A stretch of DNA of 64,000 nucleotides, from assembly GCA_963931865.1 (NCBI GenBank), contig OZ007506.1, positions 2,910,926-2,974,925 on the forward strand, written 5' to 3'. Made by a program: the position numbers and the translations under genes. Numbering within the stretch: position 1 is the first letter of the stretch; each line of letters starts with the position of its first letter. The notes under the pieces are model-generated. The model saw nothing but the letters and a program-made list of their open reading frames with translations, did not search any database and was not told the origin of the DNA. Source of the DNA: Axinella damicornis. Lineage: Eukaryota; Porifera; Demospongiae; Axinellida; Axinellidae. This document shows positions 52,580 to 63,915 of the stretch, one piece after another.

Positions 52580-53480
52580 GAAATGTATTGGGAAATATAT
52601 ACTTAATTTCTCTAACCAAAAATCTCTAGTATGAAAAGCGTGAGCAACTTGATTCTGACGGTGGAGGTGCGCTGTCACAAGATGCAGGGCATGACAGAAG
52701 CTTTCTGGCAAATTTATCTGCTGTACGTCTCGCTCGAGAAAAACGGCTTTTTGGTTAACTGAACTGCTCGTTTTTGCACGGCTATACAGCGTATCCGTAA
52801 AAGCTTCCGTCAAGCCCTGCACCTTGTGACAGCGCACCTCCACCACCAGAATGAATCAAGTTGCTCACGCTCTTTGTACTAGAGATTTTTGGTTAGAGAA
52901 ATTAAGTATACATTTCCCAATACATTTCGCACGGGTGTCTTTATTCACTGGACTGGAGTGGACTGGACTCACCCAAAAATCTGTAAAATGCCTTTTTCAG
53001 TGTAGGACAGAAGCTAAGCATACTTATTCAGTCACTAAAGTTGCTTGCACAGCCTGCTTTCGCGTCTTTGCTCGAGTCGGTAGAGGTCAAAGGTCACGTG
53101 CATATTTAATCAGCTTCAGCAATGAGCTTCAGTCAGTCGTGGATGATAGAGGGATATTTATTTCTACCTTCTATGCTTCAGCAAAAGGCTGGAGTTCGAT
53201 TTCTGCAGTAAACCAAAAATTTAATGCTCTTCTGATATTTTCATTGAAGCTTATAAAATATGCACGTGACCTTTGACCTCTACCGACTTGTAGAAAGACA
53301 CGAAAGCAGGCTATGCAAGCAACTTTAGTGAATAAATATAAGCATGCTTAGCTTCTGTCCTACACTGAAAAAGCCATTTTACAGATTTTTGGGTGAGTCC
53401 AGTCCATTCCAGTCCAGTCCACTCCAGTATAAAGACGCCCATTTCGCACGGTGCGCGCACGAGTATCCCGTAACCTGTGA
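52547..53480. mobile_element. Composite foldback element with two large hairpins
   Basis: GGTTACGGGATACTCGTGCG at the left end is matched inverted by CACGAGTATCCCGTAACC at the right end (53458-53475). Inside are two successive long inverted repeats. The first has arms at about 52580-52706 and 52800-52934. The second has arms at about 52935-53150 and 53232-53450, with GACTGGAGTGGACTGGACTC near its outer ends. Both have high arm identity. No coding capacity was seen. Confidence 0.7.
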
Positions 53481-54190
53481 ACCTGTGCTCAAGCTTTATC
53501 ACTACTTGGAGTAAAGGATGCTGCAATCAATACATGCACGCTGGTTGCTTTTGTGTGAGGAAATGAGCAGGAAGGAACCAAATGAAGCTAGCAAGAACAA
53601 ATAGTCTGCATGCATAGCAGTAGATTAAAACATACTGTGCGTTTTAACATTTCACTAATTCCCCTACCATCTGTGTAATGTTACATCATTGCCCTACCAG
53701 CAATGTACTATTGTACTGCATGGAGACACAATTGCCCTACATACCAGCAGAGTAACCTATGTAGTATACGTGCTGCCAGAACCAAGCACAGAATAATATT
53801 ATGATAATCATGTACTGCAACAACCATCTTGTCTACCGCCCACTTATAACTTGAAGCCTGGCAACCACGACAGTTCACATTCCTAGCATGCCTGTCTAAG
53901 ATAACACATTAGTAATGTATCAACTCGGGCATGCCCACTGTCCTCACCAGCAACCTTATTGGAGGTGGACAAAGCCTCATGGACGCCAGTCTGTATAGGG
54001 CGGATGCAACCTCACTGTATAGAAAGAGGTGTATAGCTACATAGAACCATGTGGTTGCAGTCTCTGAGTGTGGGTCTGTCCCCTGGTTCCATGCTTTGCT
54101 TGCGGACGGACATCCAGGTTCTTTACCTCCACATGGATGGGCATTAGGGGATGAAATTGGTTCAGTTTGGAATTAGGGTAGGCCATTGCT

Positions 54191-54226
54191 ATAGGCTTAT
54201 TCCCACACGGACTGGGAACGAGGCTA
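54191..54226. mobile_element. Mutator-like micro-MITE, 36 bp
   Basis: Left end ATAGGCTTATTCCCA (diverged), right end CTGGGAACGAGGCTA. Flanks GCCATTGCT and GCCATTGTG match at 7 of 9 positions. Confidence 0.6.
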
Positions 54227-54254
54227 GCCATTGTGTGGCATGTGAGTGTAGAGT

Positions 54255-54302
54255 ATGTGTGTGTGTGTGTGTGCGTGTGCATGTGCATGCGTATGTGTGT
54301 GA
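54255..54302. repeat. GT-rich microsatellite
   Basis: TGTGTG run with scattered C and A. Confidence 0.85.
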
Positions 54303-54560
54303 ATGGAAGAGGTGTGCAAGGTGCTCATTAATCTGATGGGATAATGAAGGCAGGAACAGTCCAGAATGAGAGTACAGACCTGCAAATGGAGTGTACAGAG
54401 TTATTCAAACAAGTAGCTTTCTCGCTCAGCTACTGCCCCCTCATTCGCCTATGTATCAGCCGTTCTGGAAGTTCCAGCCCCTGTCCAACATTCCCAACCA
54501 TTCTTCGCAGAATTTGGAGGTTGTAGTGAAGCACTAAGGTCACGCATCACTAGTCTAGTC

Positions 54561-54563
<3 letters not shown>

Positions 54564-54596
<33 letters not shown>
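54564..54596. repeat. Poly-C tract, 33 bp
   Basis: Uninterrupted C run, the same length as that at 30403. Confidence 0.9.
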
Positions 54597-55259
54597 TGAA
54601 CATCCCACTTCTGTTATGCACAGACACACACTAAAATGTTGATGCAACTGCAATCCTGGTCGTGCAACTGTAGATCAAGCTTGCATGATTCTCATTGTTG
54701 TGTGCGTATTTTAAGTGGACTCTAATTGTGTGCACCAACTGTACTTACTGGTCGGCCTGAAATGGTCTTGAAACCACTAAAATCCGTTTACAAAGAACCA
54801 AGCTGTAGTGTTCTTATTAGTCTTCAGATAACTGGAGGGGAAGTTTCTTTGGGCAATTGTGTTACTACTCCTTTATCATTGTGGTGGTGGGATGACATCT
54901 ATACTGTTGTAGATTCAAATGATAGTCACTTTGGATACGAAGACTCATCTTCAAAGCAACTGGTGTACATTCTTTGCATGAATGGTTGTCATCTGGGTAT
55001 GTGATAGGAGTGTGCCGTTTGTTGCATCTGGGTTAATCAGTTTTGATCTGTTGTACACTTGTTTTGCAACTAAAGTTTGGAACATGCAGAAATCTCCATT
55101 CTGACTTGAGTTACTGCGCAAATTCACCTATGAGCACATTTTTGCTGTTAGGCGCAGGTTGGACTCTTGAGTCTTGCGGAAACTCTGCCATTTTCAATCC
55201 TACGTGGTATCATAACCAATAAGCAGGCATATATACAAAGCAATTAGCCACAATATACC

Positions 55260-55400
55260 ACAGCCGCTAGTCATTAGGTGCACCTATATATCCCCACAGG
55301 AAGGTAACATGCACCTAACAATCAAATGTGCTCAATTTCAAATGACATTCCTTGAAATGGAAGTGTACCTTCAATTGGAATTATGGCTTTTCCAGCAACC
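55260..55400. repeat. Dispersed repeat copy, family of 42690
   Basis: Shares GTCATTAGGTGCACCTATAT, CCACAGGAAGGTAA and GGAATTATGGCTTTTCC with the other copies. A GTTAGGCGCAGGTTGGACTC block at about 55147 recurs in the copy at 60950-61312 and may belong to the same element. Confidence 0.5.
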
Positions 55401-55895
55401 ACAATCCCTAAATGAGGAATGAGGCCATGCAATCTGGCCTGCTGGTACACCTGATGTCTGAGAGTGCTGTATCCCATGGAAGGGACTGACGGAACTGTGG
55501 TCAGGCTAGTAGTTATAGATTTACATGTACTACTCTGATGTGGTTGCTTTTGAGGTAATGTGATATATAAATGTATGATGTAATTGCATTCCATCTCCAC
55601 TGTTGGTTCTTGTTCCTTATTAATTGTGATGGTTAACTAACTCAATTTAATTATCTCCTGCAGAAATTTGAATGAGTGCAATTTTTCTCCCCCAAATTGC
55701 TGCCCACTTGTGTTGCTTTTTCTGTGGATTGTGCAATAACTTTACATAATGATGTCATGAAAAAAGATTACACTTGAGATCTAATTAGAGTTGACACTCC
55801 TCCCTTTAATTCCTCTCCTTGTGAAACCTGAAATGCTGATAGTAGTTTATGTCTGGAAGGTGGTTACTTGTCCGTTAGTTTTAAGTAATATCTTA

Positions 55896-56057
55896 ACCAG
55901 TTTGCAGTGCATTACGGGTTTTAATGCACGAGGGCAATCTAGTTAACGGTCGAGGGCGAGATAATGCATGAGCCGAAGGCGAGTGCATTATATCCGCCCG
56001 AGACCGTTAACTAGATTGCCCGAGTGCACTAAAGCCCGTAATGCACTGCAAACTGGT
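55896..56057. repeat. Foldback element, 162 bp
   Basis: ACCAGTTTGCAGTGCATTAC at the left and its exact complement at the right; the inner CAATCTAGTTAACGGTC also pairs with GACCGTTAACTAGATTG. Arms are about 70 bp around a ~15-bp loop. Flanking TATCTTA and TATCTAA may be a decayed target duplication. Confidence 0.8.
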
Positions 56058-57323
56058 ATCTAAACTACTTAGTGCAACTCACTGACCCGAGACAGCCGTT
56101 GATCTTTAAAGAGTGTGCAATAAGCGATTTAATGCTCAGTCATGTGATCGATTCTGAGGCATCTGATTCGTTGAGGGTCACGTGAGTAGCACTAACTACT
56201 GGTTATTTGGGTTGACATTTCAGTGACACAGACTGAGACCGCTAATTGCAATTATCTAGGCCTTCATACATGTCTATGCAGAGTACAAAATAACAGTCGG
56301 CCATCGGTCAATTTCCGAGCAATTAATCGAATTGGCCGCGCAAAATGTTACTTAGTCGGTCTTACCGACCGAACAAGTCCTACGCGAGTGGGTGGAGTCT
56401 GGATATGCGTGTACGTGTGAAGTTATATACAGTCAGGTCTGGTACAGCTCGCAGGAAAGGTCTACTGAGATTCTGTAGATAGCGTCGTGATCGCTATCAC
56501 GTAGTGATACAAATGCATAATAATTGTGCTGAGACTCACCTTGGTGGTGGAGATACAAGTGCTTTTCTCGTGCCGTCGGCCGCCGTTGCTCGAGCGCTCT
56601 CTTCGACTTTCGTTGCAAGTACAGCTCTTACGAAGGGCCCACAAAGACGCTTACATGCTAAAACTCACCGTGCTGGCTAAGTTGTGAGCACTGTAATAAT
56701 TTATTGTCTTCCCTTTGGCTAGCGCGCTAGCGATCGACCTGAGCATGGTTGCCACGTGGCATGTGCGTTAATTGGAAAGAACTGCAATACTTAGCTTGTG
56801 CTACGGCGCGCGAGTGGAAAGGCGGTTGCCCCTCGTTATTATGACAATAAAAGTACTCGTGCAAAGTGATACAAATGCATATTAGTGCTACTAGGAAAGA
56901 AAACACTTTTTTTGTCCGAAATTTTTTTGTCTGGCCATTTTTAAAAAGTGGCCTATCAAAATTGACTTTGTTCTGACAACCGGCCTACCAAATTTTTGAC
57001 CTTATTTTGTACTCTGCTATGGGACCAATACTGAACAGACCTTGAGTCATAGCCAAATGTTGCTGTTACCTCTAGAATGGTTGATAAGCTGCATTGCTTT
57101 TCTCTGGCACTGCAGCAGATTACAAAAGTCTTGCAACACAGTTGCTCAAAACCATAATCCGGTAGCCTTGTACAGTTACCTCCTTGTTGCATTTAATCTG
57201 GGATGAACTCTCGCCAGATGAAATGAACCAATGTGTTACTAGTTGTTAATTTAAGGCTCAGGGAGATTGGTTGTGATTGAAGCCATTGGAGGCACAATTT
57301 GTAAACTGGGAAATGCATTGCTG
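56058..57323. other. Intergenic, no gene recognised
   Basis: Somewhat richer in CG dinucleotides around 56280-56800 than the surroundings. Short frames only. Confidence 0.35.
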
Positions 57324-57924
57324 GGGACGTGACTAAAACACGGAACGGACCGGGAAACGGACCAGAAAATGGACTGGGTTTCCATGCACTAGACATGGCG
57401 TCTACTCGATCGCACAGTAAAACTACAGTTTAGCTTAGTACCGCCGGTCTGCAGTCCAGTGACCGGTCTGCAGTCCATGGAAGAACGGTGACCAGCGCCT
57501 CAGCCTCGCAGCCAGACAAAGTCTGGTACACAGCTCAGGTCAGTAAAATTACGCCACGATCTACCTATATAGTCTCGCGTGCCAACCTGCCTGTCACAAA
57601 TCTATGAAGTACTTCAGTGCATAGGAGCAATGCACCAACATTACTTAATAAGCGCTCACGTACAGAAGGGCAGTCAAGTCTGGCGAAGCCAGACCCGAGA
57701 GGCTGGCGCTCGGGCGGCTCGGCGATATTCAGAGAGATATCACGGATAATCCCGTGGCTACTGTGACTGCGGACTTGGGTGCTGGTGACTGTCTGCTGGA
57801 CTGCGGACCTGTGCTGCTAAACTTTGGTTCACTGCATGATCAAATAGACGGTGTCTAGGGCGCCTGGGCATGAAAAAAAAACCTGGTCAGTTTTTCGGTC
57901 CGTTCCGTGTTTTAGTCACGTCCC
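57324..57924. mobile_element. hAT-like MITE, 601 bp
   Basis: GGGACGTGACTAAAACACGG at the left is repeated inverted at the right; pairing continues imperfectly for over 100 bp on each side. ATTGCTG and ATTGCAG (57317-57323 and 57925-57931) look like a target duplication with one mismatch. No transposase is present. Confidence 0.7.
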
Positions 57925-58904
57925 ATTGCAGGGGATGCTAATGAGGTATGAAAAGGTGCTGAACGTAAGCGAGTCTACCTGGCACAGATTGTCATGTCGG
58001 TTAAACTGTGTTGCCCTTTCTTCCTGGTCTTGTTTGTTGCTCCATGCTCCTTGTCTTTGTGATCACGTCTGAATGTCATTGAGCTTCAGAATGAAATATT
58101 ACGTACATCATATTGACCAGATTTACAGTAATGGTACAACATTGGAAAAGGTATCGTTTCGAACGTTATCAGGTCTATGGTCTGGACAGCGGTCGTCGTC
58201 ATCCACTCTACAACTAATGTGGGGCTGGCTCATGCTCTCCCAAGGTAGTTTGAGTTGTGCATGGTAAGGGTATTCAAGACTCTCTGGCAGTTGCTTCGTC
58301 ATTTTGTAGCATTTGAATCCTCGTTCGGTACATTTACGGTCCAACAGAATTCTGTTTGCTTCCAGCCGTGCTAGAACAAACCTTGAAGTACATAAGCAAG
58401 GCCAACACAATGGGTAGCACGACAGTCATTATTTGTCCGAACACATGATTTCATGTATCAAGTGCCCTGATCTTGACTTGGGTGGTCATGTCCGATCATG
58501 TCCGATCATCTGGAATGCTGTAAAAGATCCCCTTCCAGGGCGTGTTCTTAGCTGCTGTGCGCTGTGTCTGGGTTTGTTTTTGTTGTCTATCTGGTTGCCA
58601 ATATTTGTGTAAGCCCTTGCGTGATGACCTCATTATGGCCAAGTTGTGAGGCATCAGTTATAGTTTTAACACCATACTAAAGCGATATTAGTTATGGTTA
58701 TGTATGGAATTATTGGGCCTAGTATGAGCAAGCCCCACACAGATCATTCAGCGTTGTTTTGCCGTACGTATGGCTGCATGGCCAGTTCAGTGTCCTTACC
58801 ATAACTGCACTCTTATGGAAAATTTCTTACGTCATGGGTGAAATTCAAGTTGGAGACATTGTGCCTCTTTGATGGCTACAACACTGACCAAAATGGCAGG
58901 AGTT

Positions 58905-59060
58905 TCTGGAAGAAGACTTCAGCGCGGAGTGGAAAAAGCTATAATTCGAAATGAAGCGCACTTCCTATTCGAGGAATGTTATTCGAAATTAAGCACATCT
59001 CGTTATTAGGTGCATATTTCCTTCCTGTGGAGTATAGGTGCATGCGCAACTGCGGTAGTC
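58905..59060 (-). repeat. Dispersed repeat copy, family of 42690, inverted
   Basis: Reads GAGTGGAAAAAGCTATAATT, then TCGTTATTAGGTGC and CCTTCCTGTGGAG, the complement order of the copy at 42690. Confidence 0.6.
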
Positions 59061-59817
59061 TAAAAACAGCTTCTCGGCTGGAGCATTGGAGAGTTCTCGT
59101 ACGTATATAGCCTCATGCATGCTTCATTATCATACAGGCTCTCCCACTTCATGAACCTGCTGCCCATGTTCGTGTTGCTATAATTTGGTAGTGATTGTCT
59201 TAAGCTACAACGTGTACTGCTTGCTGAGGCTCAGCCCACGATGATATATCATCTGCCTAGTTACACTATGTAATTGTACTTCACAAGAAATGTGAGGTGT
59301 CTAGAATTGTCTTATTTGCCTGGAATACACTTTGTTTGGTAACAGGTTACTGTTGCTATGGGACGTGTTAATTGCTGTGTAGATAGGCTGAAGTATGTTC
59401 GTTTGCAAGTGTTAAGCATACATACGTAGATTATTTTGTGGTTTTAGTGAGTAACTTGAGACCAAAACATGGGTTCATGTGTTTCACTGTTGCTGTGGTT
59501 GCCAACCTGGGATTTTATTTTATTTACCAAATGTGGTCGTTTAGGGGGAAGTTTTAGTATATTGTCATTAAGGTATATCTTAGGTACCATGGAAACCAGC
59601 TAGATGTATATATCCGTAGCTCTGGCACCGGAATGAGTTTTATTTATTCTGTGGAGGTCACCTCTAATGGACACCTTAAACGTGCCTCATTCCCAATTCC
59701 CTTGGGTCTAGATCGAGCCTCCTGACTTCACACTATATCCTGCCACATCTACGTACTGACTTTCAATAGTCACAACTTACGGCCAATGAGTTCCTCCATA
59801 TAGACCGAGGAAAAAAA

Positions 59818-59960
59818 GCTTCATTTGGGTTAACCAACCCACCTCCCCCTGTCCCACCCTTACTGGTGCAGAACCTATATCCCTCGGATATTGCCAGAAT
59901 TGACATCAAGAAGCTCATGTTACCGATTGGCAGCATGCGTATCTAGCTCTGGTGTGGAAT
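59818..59960. repeat. Fragment related to the piggyBac-like MITE
   Basis: CCCACCTCCCCCTGTCCC, GCAGAACCTAT and GACATCA(A/T)GAAGCT occur in the same order as at 2540-2620, inside the insertion at 2179-2666. Ends are not clear here. Confidence 0.5.
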
Positions 59961-60949
59961 GATATCCCAAATGTGATTGCATTGGGTCTTTCATTGCAAG
60001 TTGAGGGATAAGCTGTAAGAATGATTGCTCTCTAAAGTAATCCTACATACGTATGTCATAAGCACTGAAACTGCACAAACCCTGCAACTACGTACGTATT
60101 TACTGTTTTGGATCACATCTGAAATTTTGTCCTGCTGACAAAACGTTGTGTAGGTAATTCATTAGCATTTAAATGATTTATTCACGTCCGTTTACAATCA
60201 CTGGAATGATAGACTAGCATTTTTGTGCTAATCATCAATTTGATATGATCAGGGACTCACTCACTTGCAGGTCGATGATCTATTCTAACCTTAAAACATG
60301 GGATTGTCCCTCTGTGTGCTACCTCTTTATGAGTATGACTTTTCAAAAAATAGCAGAACATATTTAGGCTGTCATATTTTGAAGACCAAACGAAGATGGC
60401 TATATATGAGTGCAGGAATTGATTAATTGTACAGCTTCAGTGGAATTCAAGCATGATTGCGAGGAACTGCATTCACATAACTGTGAACTGAGTAATTGGG
60501 TGTAATACATCGGCTGTTGCTAATTGAAGGACGATTGAGATTTCCCATGGAAATTGGAATGGCTACAATTGACAGGTTGAGAGGAAGTATCTCTGCTGAC
60601 ATCATCGGCATGTGACACTCCAATAGCGTGTGTGCATTTTGGCTTCAGTCTGGGTCCAGGCTACTCTGTTGATAAACTTTCGAAACGTGATAAAGGTGCA
60701 CTCCTACAAGCTCTATCCTACGTTTTCAGGTGATGAAGGTGCCCGCAAAGAGCTGCCAGTGTACCCTAAGAGTGAGGCTTCTGCTCTGACACTGTTTGCT
60801 TGTTGTAACACAATGGGAACAGGCTAAGAAATTCCGTGCGAGCGCTTTTTCTCCCTATATTTATTGATTACTTACACATCTCAACTATCAGGCTGTTGCT
60901 GTGCCTATAAAGTTCAGTGATTTCTAGTGCTCCTTGCACCATATAACGA

Positions 60950-61312
60950 GCGACTATAGTACTGTAGTCACTTGTTATATGGTGCATGCACCTATATAGC
61001 TATATATCACTGCAGGAAGGAAATATGCGACATGTGCTTATTTCGAATGAACCGCCTTGAATGGATAGTGCAGTGATTAAATATCTAGTCTAAGATTGGT
61101 CTCGCCGATCTACACTTTGAGCATGGAAGCATTTGGAATAAAATCGACGTGTGCACTTCATTTCAAATTATAGCTTTTTCCACTCCATAGGATCAAATTG
61201 GCTAAAAGAAGACTTCAGCACTTTATATTGAGTAGCTGGGGCGAGAGTCGAACCTGCGCCTAACAGTGAATATGTGCTTATAAATGAGCTGCGCCTAATA
61301 ATGAGCGACTAT
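60950..61312. repeat. Dispersed repeat copy, family of 42690, with inverted ends
   Basis: GTAGTCACTTGTTATATGGTGC on the left corresponds to GCGCCTAATAATGAGCGAC on the right, suggesting terminal inverted repeats. It also holds GGGCGAGAGTCGAACCTGCG, which on the minus strand contains a tRNA-like GGTTCGACTC word, so a tRNA-derived SINE is an alternative reading. Confidence 0.5.
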
Positions 61313-61965
61313 AATGCCGATTGATTACCAGCTCTTGTCTTTTGCCATTGTAAGAACAAAAATAAATGAAACTAATAACTTATCACAAAATATTCAGCTA
61401 GAGCCATTCAATTCCATTGTATTTTGTTTTCGTTTCACCCGAGGTGTGGCCACAGAGACAAATATGTAACGGAGATCGTGGCTGCCATACCTACCCAATG
61501 GGTCAAAACATTCAGAGAGGCTCACCATGAATGGTGTTCCAGTAATTAGTTGCAATTGTATGTAGGTGGAGGTGGGTACCACCAGTGGTTATGAGACGCC
61601 TGAGATGCCTCTTGTAGTACTTGATTCACTGTAGAGGTTGAAGAAAAATGCAAAAAGGGGAATTATCCTGTCCTTGTGTAGGCGGGTTGCTAGATTTGTG
61701 GTACTTTGTGTTGGTTAATGCACCCAGCTATGGGACCTATGGGAGATGTTTGTCTTTGGTGGATGATGCAACTTCAGCTGCAGGGAGCCAGTTTGCACCT
61801 TGGCCATTAGCGTTATGTAATTACTGCATTCCAAGCTCAATGCTTTTCATGGCCCCAGATAGAATGTATGGATAGAATGAGTTCTCAAAAGCTGCATATA
61901 GATTAGTCTCAGCCCCGGACCCAAGTCAACCCCAGCATGGATCGCTTGATACTGGAAGTGATCTG

Positions 61966-62061
61966 TAGCCTTGTCCCCAGGCCTTCTACCCCTCTGGTTT
62001 TTGATCCTTTGACTGCAAGTGATCAAAAACTGGAGGTGTAGAAGGCCTCGGAATGAGGCTA
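61966..62061. mobile_element. Mutator-like hairpin MITE, 96 bp
   Basis: TAGCCTTGTCCCCAGGCCTT ends the left arm and AAGGCCTCGGAATGAGGCTA the right; the inner CTACCCCTC.GGTTTTTGATC arms also pair. Flanks AGTGATCTG and AGCCATCTG match at 7 of 9. Confidence 0.68.
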
Positions 62062-62254
62062 AGCCATCTGTGCTGGGGTTGGTTGGGTCTGGAGCCAAGA
62101 CTGCATATATAGAAACTGGAGAACAAAATCATATGATGTGGTTTTTACTGACCAATCAGCAGGCAACATGGTGACAAAATACCCTCGAGTTGCCATAGTG
62201 CAAAAATATGCTGTCTGTATAGCACCTACTGTTATTGTGCTTCCGAAATAGCAT

Positions 62255-62408
62255 AGATTTGTTGTGTTTACCATAGAGTTGTTGTGTTTACCATAGAGTT
62301 GTTGTGTTTACCAAAGAGTTGTTTACCATAGAGTTGTTATGTTTACCATAGAGTTGTTGTGTTTACCATAGAGTTGTTGTGTTTACCATAGAGTTGTTGT
62401 GTTTACCT
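62255..62408. repeat. 20-bp minisatellite, about seven units
   Basis: The unit is GTTTACCATAGAGTTGTTGT, with one shortened unit. It ends about 110 bp before the acceptor of the PPME1-like exon. Confidence 0.9.
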
Positions 62409-62520
62409 ATCCTCAGGAAATATACTACATGACATTGGAACCTACTGTCAGTAGTATTTGGGGATGTTGATGTTGAATTCCTAGAATATTGATGGCATTT
62501 AACCTTCTTCTGCCCTGCAG

Positions 62521-62647
62521 TGGTGATGGCCATAAGGTGAAGCGCCATAAACGGAACTACTCCCCCCTCCCTTGGAGTGACTTCTTTGAGCGCTACGAGG
62601 ACGTCAAAACCCACGGGAGCATATCCTCTAATACTGTGCGTTCTCCT
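62521..62647 (+). CDS. PPME1: Internal exon, probable protein phosphatase methylesterase 1
   Basis: The acceptor CTTCTGCCCTGCAG is followed by 42 codons ending at CCT|GTAAGT. The text KRHKRNYSPLPWSDFFERYEDV matches the N-terminal signature of PPME1 (KRDFSPVPWSQYFESMEDV in the mammalian enzyme, from memory). PPME1 removes the methyl ester from the C-terminal Leu of the PP2A catalytic subunit. The exon precedes the alpha/beta-hydrolase domain, which is not seen in the remaining 1.35 kb; the downstream intron must be longer than that. The first coding exon upstream was not identified. The first base completes a codon begun in that exon. Confidence 0.6.
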
Positions 62648-62900
62648 GTAAGTGTATAGACTGTAGCCTAGTGGTACAGGGTTCTGCCTAAGCCAGCTAG
62701 GTGACTTGAGGGCCAGGTGGCTGGTGGACTACTGGTGGCTCTGCCTTCTTTTGGGCCACGTTAGTCACAGATTGTTGGATCAGTGCGCAGGTATATAACA
62801 CCACATGTGTTCACACGGTGTGCTAGAACAGACATATATGATACACTGTACCATGTGTGTGTGTGCACATGCGTATGCTGTACCAGTGTGCAATGTACGT

Positions 62901-63230
62901 TAGGGGTGGGCGATATCAGAATAATGTGGTCACGATATATCATGTGTTAGTTATCACGATATTTGATATTATCACGATAATTATTGCGTTTTGGCTATTT
63001 TATTTGACTTCTCATGCCACACTAGAATATTTCTACAAGCCAAGCATTTACTATGTTGTCATAGATTGCATGTATACACTATTTAGCTACTGCATGCCTT
63101 ATTTCTGCAAAAACAACACCACTAATTATGTGAACACGATATGACGATAATTTTAAAACCACCACGATACGATTATCATGGGCTCTTAATATCACGATAT
63201 ACGATAATAACGATATATTGCCCACCCCTA
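62901..63230. mobile_element. hAT-like MITE, 330 bp, perfect 8-bp target duplication
   Basis: TAGGGGTGGGCGATAT at the left and ATATTGCCCACCCCTA at the right, with CACGATAT repeats inside both ends. ATGTACGT flanks both sides (62893-62900 and 63231-63238). Confidence 0.85.
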
Positions 63231-63770
63231 ATGTACGTACATAACACCACGTGTGTAGCAGGTATGTATAACACCGTATGCCTGTCAAATCAGTTCCTGT
63301 GTTGTGCACATGTCTGTACTTTGATTTGACTTTTGATAGTCGGAGATCACATGCATTAATTGCTCATTATCAGTGGATATACGCACCCATATTCCAATGT
63401 GTGCCCTGAAATGTATTATATTCATCTAAGCATATGTACTAGTATGTCCAAACTACGTAATTACTTTGCCGAGCCAGAGGGATATATGTCATTGTTTGCC
63501 TGGGGGGTCAATCAGAGGCTGAAGCGGTGCTAGGTCAAGAAGCCACGCAATTAGGCTCTGTTACCATAGCCACTGTTGGTGTAGCTGGTATGTACCTGAA
63601 CATAGTTATTCCCTGGGGACAGGAAATGAATGCGAGATGAATCTAATCACCTCAGAGTTCCACTTCATCAGGTTACTGCAGTGCATGAATTCTTTTCTCC
63701 AGATCAGTAAAAGTAAACTGCTTTGTAGCATAGCTTTCTGCTTAGTCCCCTGTTAGACATGTGGTTTCTA

Positions 63771-63915
63771 GAGATTACTGGAGATTTACTGTAGACAATA
63801 CTGGAGATTACAGGACATTACTGAAGAGAATACTGGAGATTACAGGAGATTACTGTAGAGATTACTGGAGGTTACAGGAGATTACTGTAGAGATTACTGG
63901 AGGTTACTGGTGATC
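63771..63915. repeat. ~33-bp minisatellite
   Basis: Units of GAGATTACTGTAGAGATTAC followed by TGGAGGTTACAG, degenerating to the left into shorter GGAGATTACAG words. Confidence 0.8.

Larger units (their letters stand above)
53481..55895. other. Intergenic, no gene recognised
   Basis: Holds a micro-MITE (54191-54226), a GT-rich microsatellite (54255-54302), a C33 run (54564-54596) and a dispersed-repeat copy (about 55260-55400). A 92-codon plus-strand frame at 54726-55001 ends near a possible CTGG|GTATGT donor but shows no known domain. Confidence 0.4.
57925..60949. other. Intergenic, no gene recognised
   Basis: Contains dispersed-repeat copies at 58905-59060 and a piggyBac-like element relative at 59818-59960. 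A short open frame following a TTTTCAG acceptor at 60733-60828 has no recognisable domain. Confidence 0.4.

Noticed and set aside
54726..55004. 92-codon plus-strand frame ending near GTATGT
   Set aside because: The peptide looks plausible and a donor-like site is present, but there is no convincing acceptor, no domain and no partner exon.
60733..60828. Possible terminal exon after a TTTTCAG acceptor (GDEGARKELPVYPKSEAS...)
   Set aside because: Only ~32 codons, no family recognised and no phase-matched upstream exon found.
61238..61262. Possible tRNA gene on the minus strand (GGTTCGACTC)
   Set aside because: Only a T-arm-like word; no acceptor stem or anticodon arm could be folded around it, and it lies in a dispersed repeat.
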